A stretch of DNA of 64,000 nt from contig VXAY01006780.1 of NCBI GenBank assembly GCA_013399855.1, positions 1,080,134 through 1,144,133 of the forward strand, in the 5' to 3' direction. A program made the position numbers and the translations under genes. Source of the stretch: Oxyruncus cristatus (lineage: Eukaryota > Chordata > Aves > Passeriformes > Cotingidae). Shown here in pieces: positions 13,437-24,000 of the stretch (position 1 is the stretch's first letter; the number at the start of each line of letters is the position of its first letter). A model generated the notes under the pieces. The model was not told the origin of the DNA and made no database searches. It was given only the letters and a program-made list of their open reading frames with translations.

Positions 13437-13560
13437 AGTGGAATGTTCCCTGCCCATGGCAGGGGGTTGGAATGATATGATATGATATGGATATGATAGA
13501 TGGAATGATATGATCTTTAAGGTCACATCTAACCCAAAGCAGTCTGTGATTCTGTGATTA
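13437..13560 (+). mobile_element. CR1 3' end with internal microsatellite
   Basis: The family A 3' end is interrupted by an expanded ATGAT/ATATG array (13469-13514). Sequence before it (CCCTGCCCATGGCAGGGGGT) and after it (CTTTAAGGTC...CTGTGATTCTGTGATTA) is normal CR1. The expansion most likely grew from the GGAATGAGATGATCTTTAAG-like segment after insertion. Confidence 0.85.
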
Positions 13561-13756
13561 AAATCAGGGTGGCTGGGAAGTTCCCTTACAAAGTTTGTGT
13601 TCTTTTCTTTATTGCCATATTTTTATCAAAGAAATTATGTGAGGAGTCTATGACTCCCGGCAGAGATGGAGCTTTGGGATGCATATTTAATGCCTGAAGA
13701 GCAGCATGAAATCTCAGACCTTGCAGGATATGTGGCACTTCAGTAAAAGGTCTCAT

Positions 13757-14040
13757 GTTGGATAACAAGTGACAGGACAAGAGGAAATGGCCTCAAGCTG
13801 CACCTGGGGAGGTTCAGATTGGACATCGGGAGGAATTTCTTCATGGAAAGGGTGGTCAGGCATTGGAAGGGGCTGCCCAGGTTGGTGGTGGAGTCCCCAT
13901 CTCTGGAGGTGTCCAAGGAATGACTGGACTTGGCACTCAGTGCTCTGGGCTGGGGGGACAAGGTGGGGATCAGGCACGGGCTGGACTCGATGGTCTGGGA
14001 GAGCTTTTCAAACCTCAAGGATTCTGTGAGTCTATGAAAT
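13757..14040 (+). mobile_element. CR1 fragment (diverged type)
   Basis: Begins in the region encoding the ORF2 C-terminus (GGACAAGAGGAAATGGCCTC) and continues through GAGTCCCCATCTCTGGAGGT to GGATTCTGTGAGTCTATGAA. Its tail resembles CR1 but is of a third type. Confidence 0.85.
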
Positions 14041-15465
14041 ATTAAGTCTAGCTCTGAGTTCCCAGATATAGGAACAGTGGCAAAATTCAGCTTTCGTGGT
14101 TCCTAATCAGTGAATTAATGTTTGCCTTGAACTACAATGGGCCTTGGAAATCACTCACAATATTTGCACTCTGGAGTGGGGCTGCTTGAGATGAAACACT
14201 GCATTCCTGTCGATTTTCTTCCTAATCCCAACTGCAGTGGACACTTACAAGTTGTAGATCTCTGTGTTTTCACCAATCTCAACCCCCACACACTGATTTT
14301 GATCTGTTGTGCGCTGAGTTTTACAATTGGGTATCTTTATAAACCATGGAAAAGGCTTTGCTTACAAAGAGAAAATGTTCTTCACCATCTGTGTGCTGGA
14401 AATAACAAAAAACGCCCTTTTCCTGCTCAGTGAGAACATTTTCCATGTTGCAGGAGAACAGAACTAGGAATTTACCTTTAAAAGCAGTTAATACAGAGAA
14501 ATAAGCAGAGCTTTTGAACACTTTCAATCATCCTTAAACTGCACATTATTTACTATTAGGAGGAATTTTGTAATGTTTCAGGTGTATCCCAAACCAAACA
14601 AGAACCTGCAGTCGTAGCAACACCCTGAAAACCAGAGTCCATATATCCTTTTACAGTTGTGTTTGGAAAAGACCTTTAATTTCTTCCAAATTATTCCTAT
14701 TAACCATCCAATTGACATGGACTAGAGGAGAAAAAATAGCAAAACTTTGAGAGAGGTTGTTCTGTGTGCAAACTGAGCATCCAAAGAAAGTTTTCTCAGA
14801 AGTTTTCCAGTAACTTGTAGCACGGACACGCAGCACCAAACCTTAGGAGCATCTGGAAATCCCACTGAGCCCTTACCTACAGCTTTAGGCAGCAAAAGCC
14901 CTTTGAAAATCTGGGCTCTAGGCCCAGCCCTGCCAAGAGTTCTCTGTGGAAAGCTCCTCCTCCTGCCTGGGGCTGTCCCTGGCACAACTATTTTAAAAGC
15001 TGAGCTTTCCAAACAGCCTAAAGCCGGCAGGAAAAAAAATATCAGAAGCAGCAAGTGGATGAGTTCCCAGATGGTTGATTCTGGAGACCTTTCAGAGACA
15101 GGAATTCTGATTTGTGAACAGCTGGAAAGCATGGCTGGTTCCTCTCTGGTGCCATTCTGTGTGTGGTCACTTTGGAATGTGCTCTCTACGCCCTTTGAAC
15201 ACGTGTCAAAAGTCACATGTGATTAATGTCTCCAAACTTTGTAGTATTAAAGATGTAGGAAGGGAGTAGAAATGGAAAGTGCCTTATAAATGTGAAGAAT
15301 TGTTTCCTGTGGTTTACTTATTTTGCTTTTTTCACTTCAGATTTTTTTTTTTTCTGATGGCAGGATCTGAGCTCTACCTCTTACATTTTTGTCCCAGAAA
15401 TAAATTGCTTAGAACAAACTGTACATTTAACGGAATATTGCCCCATGTAACTTTTGTAGAGTCAT
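14041..15465. other. intergenic, no gene recognised
   Basis: Overlapping frames on both strands (up to about 160 codons near 14722-15216) lack recognisable motifs. A T-rich run lies at about 15337-15351. Confidence 0.5.
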
Positions 15466-15662
15466 TAAGGCAGATTGGATTTAGTGGCACTCGCGGCTCC
15501 AAAGATGTTGCCCAGAGAAGCTGTCGCTGCCCATCCTTGGAAGTGTTCTAAGCCAGGTTGGGTGGGGCTTGGAGCAACCTGATCTAATGGAAGGTATCCC
15601 TGCCCATGTAATGAGATGAGTTTTAAGATCCCTTCCAACCCAAACCATTCCATGATTCTATG
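15466..15662 (+). mobile_element. CR1 LINE 3' fragment
   Basis: Family A copy with GATGTTGCCCAGAGAAGCTG and an intact end AACCCAAACCATTCCATG. Several small deletions relative to neighbouring copies indicate an older insertion. Confidence 0.9.
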
Positions 15663-16839
15663 TTTGGTCACACAGCTCCCTGCATTTGGATAACTGGGAC
15701 CTCAAAGAGGGGCCTGGACTTGTATGACTCTCTCCTTGTCAGCAGTGGTTACAGACTGTGAGGGAACAAACATAACTCAAAAGCTTGTCCCATTCTCAAC
15801 AGAGAAAATAGCAAAAAATCATCACTCAGAATCAACACTGTGTTAGGCATCCAAAAAAATTATTATTAGATATTTCAAAGAAGCCTTTTTAATAGCAATT
15901 GTTCCATGTGGGATTTTTTATTTTATTTCAGTATAAAGTATTTGGTATTTTAAGTCTTTAATTGTGTTGGCAAAAAGCCACTAAGAGGCTTTGATTTTTG
16001 GAAGCACATCTGTGTGACTGATCCGAGCGGGTTCAGAATGGCTGCAAGGACTTGTCCGTTAAGAGCTATTTTTAATAATGAAGTCAGAACTGTAATGCGA
16101 AAGTAAAGCTAAAACTAAACTAAAAAACCCATTAAACTTGCAATACTCTAAAAGATTAAACTGTCCCTGCAGTTATCCCTGATGCCTTTATCCCAACTTA
16201 TATTATTCCCAAACTTCTATCAACAAAACACCAAGCATGGACAGTTCTAGCGCTCCGACGTTGACTGGTCAAGGTCTGGTGGGGTCTTTCCCAAAAAGCC
16301 AAGTCCTCTGCCTTCTGTTTCCCTGCTCTTCCCTGAATTCCTGCATTCATTTTTGGTGCCGTTGACCTGTGTCAGAGAGAGCACAAGGCTCCCATGAGGC
16401 TGGGCAAGGCAGGTCAGCACACAGGGGTTTCCTGTGTCCTGGAAAAACTGAACATGAAGCCTGGAAGTTTCAGCTATGGGGTCACCACACAGGGTTGCCA
16501 ACACTCCTGTAATCTCACTCTGATATCTATTGGGGTTTTGCATTTTTTTCTTCTAGACTTTTTTTTTTTGTTGTTATTTGCTTCGGTTTAGAAATGCTTT
16601 GTGATTCTTAATATTTGACCCCTCTTTTGTTTTGATAGTTCCTGTCCATATTTTTGTCACCAGTTTTTCCTTTCATGGCTTATTTGTCCTCAAGGAGTGT
16701 TTTTGTCAACTCCCTGTCTAGTTTCAGTCATACAGGATGATATTCTGCATCCATCATTCCAAGTGTAACTGTGAAGTGTAACATAGGTCTTTGTGGTATC
16801 CAGTAAATAGCTGGAAGGCATTAATGATAAAATCCAGAG
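15663..16839. other. intergenic, no gene recognised
   Basis: AT-rich unique sequence about 1-2 kb upstream of the WLS promoter. No repeat or gene was recognised; distal regulatory elements cannot be excluded. Confidence 0.5.
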
Positions 16840-17110
16840 ATAGAATCACTGAATGGTTTGGGTTGAAAGGGACCTCAAAGCTCATCCTGTTCCACCCCCT
16901 GCCATGGGTAGGGACACCTTCCACTATCCCAGGTTGCTCCAAGCCTCGTCCAACCTGGCCTTGGACACTTGCAGGGATGGGGCAGCCACAGCTTCTCTGG
17001 GCAACCTGTGCTGGAGCCTCACCACCCTCATTGTAAAAAACTCCCTTATATCTAATTTAGATGGAGCCTTCTTCAGTTTAAAACCATTTTCCCTTGTCCT
17101 GTTGCTACCA
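16840..17110 (-). mobile_element. CR1 LINE 3' fragment
   Basis: Reverse-complement family A copy of about 270 bp, from GAATGGTTTGGGTTGAAAGG at the element's 3' end to TTTTCCCTTGTCCTGTTGCT. Confidence 0.93.
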
Positions 17111-17377
17111 GGTGATAGCAGAGGGTGGTGAGCTTGTTCTGGGTCACGTAGAGGAATATGTGAGTAAACAGAGCTCATGCAGGAGATCAGCATTTTCCAG
17201 AGGGTGGGATGGGTACACAGCATCCTTGTCTGGGAGATGGGGATGAAAGGAGGGGAGCAAAACTGAGAAAACTGCTTGTTGTGAGCAACTGGGATGAATC
17301 CCAGTAATGCTGAAGGATTGATGAAGCACTGCTCAGAGCTACAGGGGTGGAAGAAAACTGGAGAAAATGTGATAGTG

Positions 17378-17680
17378 TTTTCGGGTTGTTCAGCCTGGAG
17401 AAGAGAAGGTTCTGGGGGGACCTTAGAGCCCCTTCCAGTGCCTAAAGCGGCTCCAAGAGAGCTGGAGAGGGACTTTAGACAAGGGTCTGGAGGGACAGAA
17501 CAAAGGGGAATAGCTTTCCACTGCCAGAGGGCAGGGTTAGATGGGATATTGGGAAGGAATTCTTCCCTGTGAGGGTGGTGAGGGGCTGGGATGCGATTTC
17601 CAGAGAAGTTGTGGCTGGTCCATCCCTGGAAGTGTCCTTCCACAGTGGAAGGTGTCCGTGCCCATGGCAGGTGTGGCACT
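17378..17680 (+). mobile_element. CR1 fragment abutting the WLS promoter
   Basis: Starts inside the ORF2-derived part (TTCAGCCTGGAGAAGAGAAG) and continues through GATATTGGGAAGGAATTCTT. A stretch is deleted between 'GAAGTGTCC' and 'TTCCACAGTGGAAGG', and the normal 3' terminus is lost. Homology ends at about 17680, directly against the WLS CpG island. Confidence 0.9.
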
Positions 17681-17817
17681 GTCAGATCTCTGAGCTCCGC
17701 CGGCGGGGCCGTTGCCGGCTCTGAGAGCGGCGGTCCCCGCGGTCCCTCTCCCGGTGCCGGTCCCTCTCCCGCTGCCGGTGCCGGGCGGGCCGAGGCCGCG
17801 GGGAGGGGCGGCGGTGC

Positions 17818-17823
17818 CACGTG
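17818..17823. promoter_or_regulatory. E-box CACGTG(AC)
   Basis: CACGTGAC is the preferred core of USF- and MiT/TFE-type bHLH-zip factors. It sits about 150 bp upstream of the WLS start codon inside the CpG island. Binding is inferred. Confidence 0.45.
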
Positions 17824-17833
17824 ACGCCGCAGC

Positions 17834-17845
17834 CCCTTTAAAGGG
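17834..17845. promoter_or_regulatory. palindromic CCCTTTAAAGGG, possible TATA-like box
   Basis: A perfect 12-bp palindrome centred on TTTAAA immediately before the assembly gap. Its position would suit a TATA-like element with initiation inside the gap. It is an isolated AT island in otherwise GC-only DNA. Confidence 0.35.
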
Positions 17846-17849
17846 CCAC

Positions 17850-17928
17850 NNNNNNNNNNNNNNNNNNNNNNNNNNNNNNNNNNNNNNNNNNNNNNNNNNN
17901 NNNNNNNNNNNNNNNNNNNNNNNNNNNN
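17850..17928. other. assembly gap (79 N)
   Basis: Run of N between the upstream promoter elements and the 41 bases preceding the WLS ATG. It probably hides the transcription start and most of the 5' UTR. Confidence 1.
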
Positions 17929-17969
17929 CAGCGCAGCACAGCCCGCCCCGGGCCCCGCGCCCCGCCAGC

Positions 17970-18075
17970 ATGGCCGGGGCCATCATCGAGAACATGAGCA
18001 CCCGCAAGCTCTGCATCGTCGGGGGCATCCTGCTCGTGTTCCAAGTCATCGCCTTCCTGGTGGGAGGGCTCATCG
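17970..18075 (+). CDS. WLS: WLS coding exon 1
   Basis: Encodes residues 1-35 plus one base: [13 protein letters not shown], then the hydrophobic signal-anchor helix ending VGGLI. Donor GTGAGTG; intron phase 1. Confidence 0.98.
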
Positions 18076-21000
18076 GTGAGTGCCGGGGGCCACTTTCCGT
18101 CCTCCTCCTCCTCCTCGCTCCGCTCTTGTTTAGTGCTTGTTACAGTATCGCTGACTCGCTCCCATGATCTCATTACCCGCTTTTGTAGCGAAGCGATCTC
18201 GGCTCCGGGCCCTTTGTGCCCGTCCCGCGGGTGCTGCGGGGGGAGACGGGCAGGGAAAAGTTTTTGTGTTGGTTCCTCTTTTTTTTTTTTTTTTTTTTTT
18301 TNTTTTTTTTTTTTGTTTTCTTTTTTTTTTTTTTTTTTTTTTGGCTTGGTTCCAGCCCGCACTTAAAGAAAGAGGGAAGGGGGAAAGCTTCAGTATGGCG
18401 ACGGATCGCGCAGGGAGCCTCGCGTTTCAAAGTTGGCTTCAAAAATAATAATAATAATTTATTTTTTAAAGGTTTTTTCCGCCGTTCTTGGCGTTGCCCC
18501 TTCCCGTGCCTCGGCCTCCGAACCGGCCGCGGGAGGAAACCTCCCCCTTGCCAGGAGGAGAACAAAAAATAATGATAAAAAATTATGGGGAGAAAAAGGG
18601 GAAAAAAAGGAAAAGAAAAGGAGGAATGACTGTGGGGGTTTTCCCGGCTCTGGGTCCCCCCGCGCCGCCGCTCCACTCGCGCTTTGTCCGAGCTTGTTTC
18701 CCCTCTTTGCCCCCGCCCTGATCCTCGTCTAGGAGGGACACTCACCTCATTCCCCGATTCCTTTCCAGGAGGGACCCCCCGGCCACCCCCCGATCCTCTT
18801 CCAGGGGATCCCCCTTCGATCCCCTTCCCGGAGGAGCTCAAATCCGCGTGAGCTCGGCCTTGGTTTGTTCCTGCTCACGGAAAACCCGCGTGGCTGCCGG
18901 GGGAGGGGGTTTATCCCTCCCTTCCACCCGCGACACCCCCGAGCTCCGTCCCCCCCGATTTCGCTCCCGGGCCCCCCCCGGCTCCGCACGCGAACCTCCG
19001 CGCCGGGAATTTTAAAGCCCAGATTGTGTTTATCCCTGAGCATTCCCGGAGGCAGGGATGTGAATTGGGACACAGCCCTGCGGTGGGGGGCTGCCTCCCG
19101 CTGCCTCCGGGCGGGAGCTTTCCCAGGGGGATGGAAGGAGAAAGATGGAGGAGAGCGGGTTTGGGGCAGTGCTGGGGTTTGGGATTTTTCAATTTTTTTT
19201 TTTACTAGAAAGCATCTGAGTTGTGCGCCGGCTCCTTGTAATGATGGTCGCATGGATCTGGCTGCTTTGGCCATTTCCAGGATGGGAACGTTGCCCTGCT
19301 CTGGCCGGGAAGGACTATCCTGCCCCGTGGGGGATCCCCCACCCAAACCCTCACTTCCCAGAGCAGGGCCGGTTCCCTGAGATCCATCCCCTTCCCCCGC
19401 ATATGTTGGGGTCTTGGGGAAGGACCGTGGATAACCAGAGTCACATCACTGAAAATTTGTTGTGCTTCTTTGGGAGAATAAAGTTAGGCTATTTGAGAGG
19501 GATTGAAGGAATTCCTTCAGCCATTCCACAGGAAGCAGACTCCTTGTTCCTGGTAGCCCGTCAGTGCTTTGCCTTTGTGGCCTCTCTATTTATCAGCTTC
19601 TAATAACCACAGAAATTCCACTAAACATAATTTTGGAAAATGTCAGTTTCCCTCATTCTCTTTCTTCCTTACCTTTATCACAAAGGAATCGCTGGCACGA
19701 ACTGAATAAAACCCAGTTTTTCTGGTTTTGCAGGCCTGAACCCACATGAAGTCTATCAGGATTGGCTTTTTTCCTTTTTTTTTTTCTCTTTAAGAGCTGG
19801 TTTAAGAGCAGGTTACTGAACCCACTGCTGATTCATGAGATAAAATGTCTTGGCCTATGCTGTGCAGAGAAGCCAGTCTTCATCTTAAAGGGTTTTTTCT
19901 GGTAGTTTCTAGCTGCTAAGTTAAAATACCTGCTTGTTCCAAAGGCAAGTGTGGATCAGAAAGCCCTGTTTGTGCTGGCATCTGGGGACAGATGTGGTTA
20001 GCAGATGTTTATAGTTGCCTTTATAAGGGAAAAGACAAATGTTTATGTTCAGGTGTGTAGGGATTTAAAGACTGAAGAATTTAGATGCTGTTAGCTCAGT
20101 TTTCCATCTGGTTTATTCCCTGCCTTACTGGCTGCTGCTGCTGCTGGGCATCCACCTTGGTCCCCCCCATCATGGATGGGGGTCCCATCTCATGCTGGAG
20201 CTGGAAAACTGCATGGACAGGTTGGCTGGGCTGGGGCCAAGGAGCTCTTCTGCCATCAGGACAGCAATTTGGTCTGAGTTCAATGTCCTGCACAAACTCA
20301 GGCACCCCATCCTGTTGGAGTAAGTGCATCTTCTATCTGCTGCCGTGTCCTAAGGGGTTACTGCAGGAGAAAGTTCTTTAATTACTGGAAATCCCCACTT
20401 CTAATCTTCTATCAGATCAAACTGCTCTAATCAATCACCCAATCTGGTTTTTCCTCCACAGTATTTACCACTCCTGATGCATTCAAGGAGTTTAGAGCCT
20501 CCTCCCTCTCTTCAGGCTCCAGCAGCTCCCAGCCAGCCCTCCTGGGAGCTGGAAGCCGAAGGATATTTGATGCTTGTGCAACACTAAGTTCTGTGTGTAA
20601 ACTAGGTGCGGTTCCCAACATCTTGCAGGGTGAGATACAGCAGGGCATCGAAGCCTGGGGGGCTGCGTGCAGCTCTTCCCAGGAAACCACCTTGGATCAC
20701 ACCTTGTTGGGCTCCCTGTATCCCTGGAAATTGATCCAGTGACTGACTCTGGGCTTGCAGCAGTGGGGTCCTGCCCCTTTAGTTAGTCCTGAGCACATGG
20801 CATTTCCTAAGAGGTCGCTCCCGGTCAGGAGGGGCCGGTGGCCAATGTTCTTGAGGGGAGAGAAGCCGAGCTGGGAGAGCCCCAAGTGCCACCAGCTCCA
20901 GCAGCAGGGATATGGCACGGCCGCTCCAGAGGTGACACAGGGTGGGATGGGAGCAGAGGTGTCGCTGAAATAATGTCCTGGTCTGGTTTGATCCACCGAA

Positions 21001-24000
21001 CAGACACCAAAATCTACTTATTTTAGTTTGTTCAGGTCTAGACAAACCAAAATACGTACACGAGTGGGACAGGGCTGCAAAGCCAACCCAGCCTTTCCCT
21101 TCACAGGCACTTAGGTCATGTTTCAAAACAATGACTAAGTGCTCTATTTTAACAGATTACTCGTGCAAGTCCAAAATACCCAAATGCAGCACGTTGGTAC
21201 CTGATACAACAACCATGACAAACCTTTGTTTGCCTGAAATCGGGGGGTTCTGCCACTGTTGGTTCTGCAGCTTGTTTTTGAACAGTCACCTGCAAAATGC
21301 CAGAGTTTAAATACAACTTCCATGTTTCCAACAGCTCTTTTATTTAGCAGCAGGAATCTTATCAGCTCTCGTATGGGTTTTGGTTAGAGCTGTCTGTTGG
21401 CAAAGCATGAGATGGACACGTAAAGGACTCATTGCCTTGATGGGGTGAAGCTCCTCTGGCCTTCTAAGGGAGCTTTGCAAAGCCAGGGAGGGAGAAAAGA
21501 CCTCAAAAGATCATTTTATTGATTGTTTCTATGTTGTTGAGCTACGGTAATGAACTGTTGGCTCCAGACAAGTGGGGCTGTCACTGCTTCAAACCCCACA
21601 GAATTCCTTGTGTCTGCTCCGTTCGTGGAAAACATCTTGTTTGAAGGTCACGCTTCTAAGCTGCGTGTGATGTGTTCAGTTGGGATGTATCAGTAGGAGA
21701 TAGAACATGATCCATAAAATTATCATAATGCAGCCTTGTCTTCACTATCCTGCTATGAATGATGGCATGCATAAATTACAGGAGACTGGGATCGACAGGA
21801 ATGTTTCCTGTTATCATTTGGGAGAAATGAGGCTGATGCTGATTTACAGTCACAGTGTTCCCAGAAGCCCTCACGTGCTCTGCCTTCTCTGGGTATGGTG
21901 TGGCTGTTCCCCCGTGCCACCAGGCCTGGGAGCTGTGACAACCTTGGACTCGGCATGAGGACAAACCTTGAACCTCAAATGCTGGGGTCAGTTCTGAGCC
22001 CCTCACAACAAGAACAACACTGAGGGGCTGGAGTGAGTCCAGAGAAGGGAAAAATGCTGGGGAAGTGTCTGGAGCACCAGGAGCAGCTGAGGGAGCTCGG
22101 AAGGCTCAACCTGGAGAAAAGGAGGCTCAGGGGGGACCTTCTCTCTCTCTGCAACTCCCTGACAGGAGGGTGGAGTCAGGTGGGGGTCGGGCTCTGCTCC
22201 CGCAGAACAAGGGACAAGACAAGAGGAAACAGCCTCAAGTTGTGTCAGGGGAGGTTTAGATTGAATATTGGGAACATTTTTTCATGGAAAGGTTGTCCAA
22301 TCCTGGCACAGCTGCCTAGGGCAGGGTTGGAGTCCCCATCCCTGGAGGGATTTAAAAGCCATGTGGATGTGGCACTTGGGGACACGGGTTAGTGGTGGCC
22401 TTGGCTGGGGAATGGCTGGACTCGATGGTCTGAGAGGACTTTTCCAGCCTAAACAATTCCATGATTCCCACAGCTAGACCAGCTGCAGCATCTGTCTGGC
22501 CATGCTTGTTAGTGGGGATTTTGACCAGTATGTTCCCATGGAGGTCACATCACAACTGCTCCAGACCAAAGCTGAGCTGGGACACCTGTGTCCTCTTCTG
22601 GCAACTGGTGAGGTGGTGGAAGTTGTGTGTACGAAATCTGACTTGATTTAGTGTGGCTTTAATGCCTCCTGGTTGTTTTGAAAGCAAAGCTTTTGATTAC
22701 AAATTATCTTCCTCTGTGTATCTTGTGGAAGCTCTTGGTGTCCCTCTTTCTAATCCCTTTGCATCCTGGAATTCCTTTATATATACAGTATTTTAAAGAG
22801 GAAAAAAGCCCAGAGCTCTATGCAGCAACATCCCTGCTTCAATTTTTTTTTTTTTTATTGAAAAGGTGATTTTCAGTAATTTATTTTATGTGAGTTACTT
22901 TCAAGGTGCTTTCCAACCCAAACTGTTCTATGACTCCAAAGATGCCTCATCCAAAATCAGAGATTATCTTGGTTTTGGTTCAGACGAGCCCAGGGAGTGC
23001 AGAACTCTCTGTGATTAAAAGAGCTGAAAGTCTGGTGCCCAACTGTACACTTTAGAAATTAACTGATTGGAAAAGTGGAGGTATTTATGTAGCACATGAG
23101 TCCTCTGGGCTGAGGGGGATGCGTTTAAAAAGGTGCAGGTTCACTGCTCCCTTCCCTCGGCTTAGGCTTGAAAAACACAATTGTTGTGACTGGAGCAACT
23201 CAAACTTCCTTGTGTGTCTCGCCTGGAGAGATAATGAGTCATGTGTGGCCATGGCTGAGCAGCTCTCCACAATCCCAGCTCATTATCTAAATGTCTGATT
23301 TGGCTCCTGGGCGCTGAGTTTCCAGGATTTAATTTTCTTTCCTGGGATTTCATTACCTTCTTAGGGCTGAACTGATCTTTTGACAGGGGAGGCGGTCGGA
23401 TTTCTAAGGTATGTGGTGCAGCCTGCGAGGAAAGAGTGTCTGCAGGCAGGGACAAAGAGCATTTTTGTGTGCCTGACTTCCTTTCATCCCGGGCCTCTCC
23501 AGGAGATGGTTGGTGCTGGTCCGTGGCCATGAATGCCAATAGATCCTCTGTATAGACACATTCCTTCAGTGCTGCAGCCTTGGCAGAAGCACTGGGAGCA
23601 GAGGAAAAAGCAGACATGAAAGGTCATGTCTATTTAGTTTAGGTCTGCTCAATTCTTCTTTTTAAGAGCTGTAACTGTAGCTGAATGGGCAGAAGTGGTA
23701 GAAATGGAGAGTTCCCAGGCAGGAACAGTAGTGCCAGCGGCCTGAGGAGGTGGGAATCCTCTGAGGTGCTGTTTTTTATCTCTTCTCGCAGCTGCATCAC
23801 TTCTAAACTAAGTCAGCTTGGGAGATACGCATTAGGGCGCTCTATGCCCTGTAGCTCAGGTGACAAGGATGGTCTTCCTGCTGCTCCTCTGTTGTGTTGT
23901 GTTGATATTGAGACTTAAACATGACCTAAGCGCTTACCCTGCTGCCTCTCTGCCCTTTGCAAGGGAAAGCCATTAAACAGGAAGTCTTTTCCTTAGTAAA

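Larger units (their letters stand above)
17690..18260 (+). promoter_or_regulatory. WLS: WLS promoter CpG island
   Basis: Very GC- and CpG-rich DNA surrounding the first coding exon of WLS, in sharp contrast to the flanks. It contains a CACGTG box, a palindromic TTTAAA element and an assembly gap. GC-richness continues more weakly into intron 1 (to about 19150). The transcription start is probably inside or next to the gap, so it cannot be placed exactly. Confidence 0.85.

Noticed and set aside
16924..17820. 298-codon minus-strand open frame
   Set aside because: It is antisense CR1 joined to the reverse strand of the WLS CpG island; low-complexity proline/alanine start and no domain.
18173..18841. 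222-codon minus-strand frame with polylysine
   Set aside because: Lysine comes from the T homopolymer in WLS intron 1 and the rest from GC-rich intron sequence.
20131..20147. short CTG repeat in WLS intron 1
   Set aside because: Only about five units, ordinary for genomic DNA.
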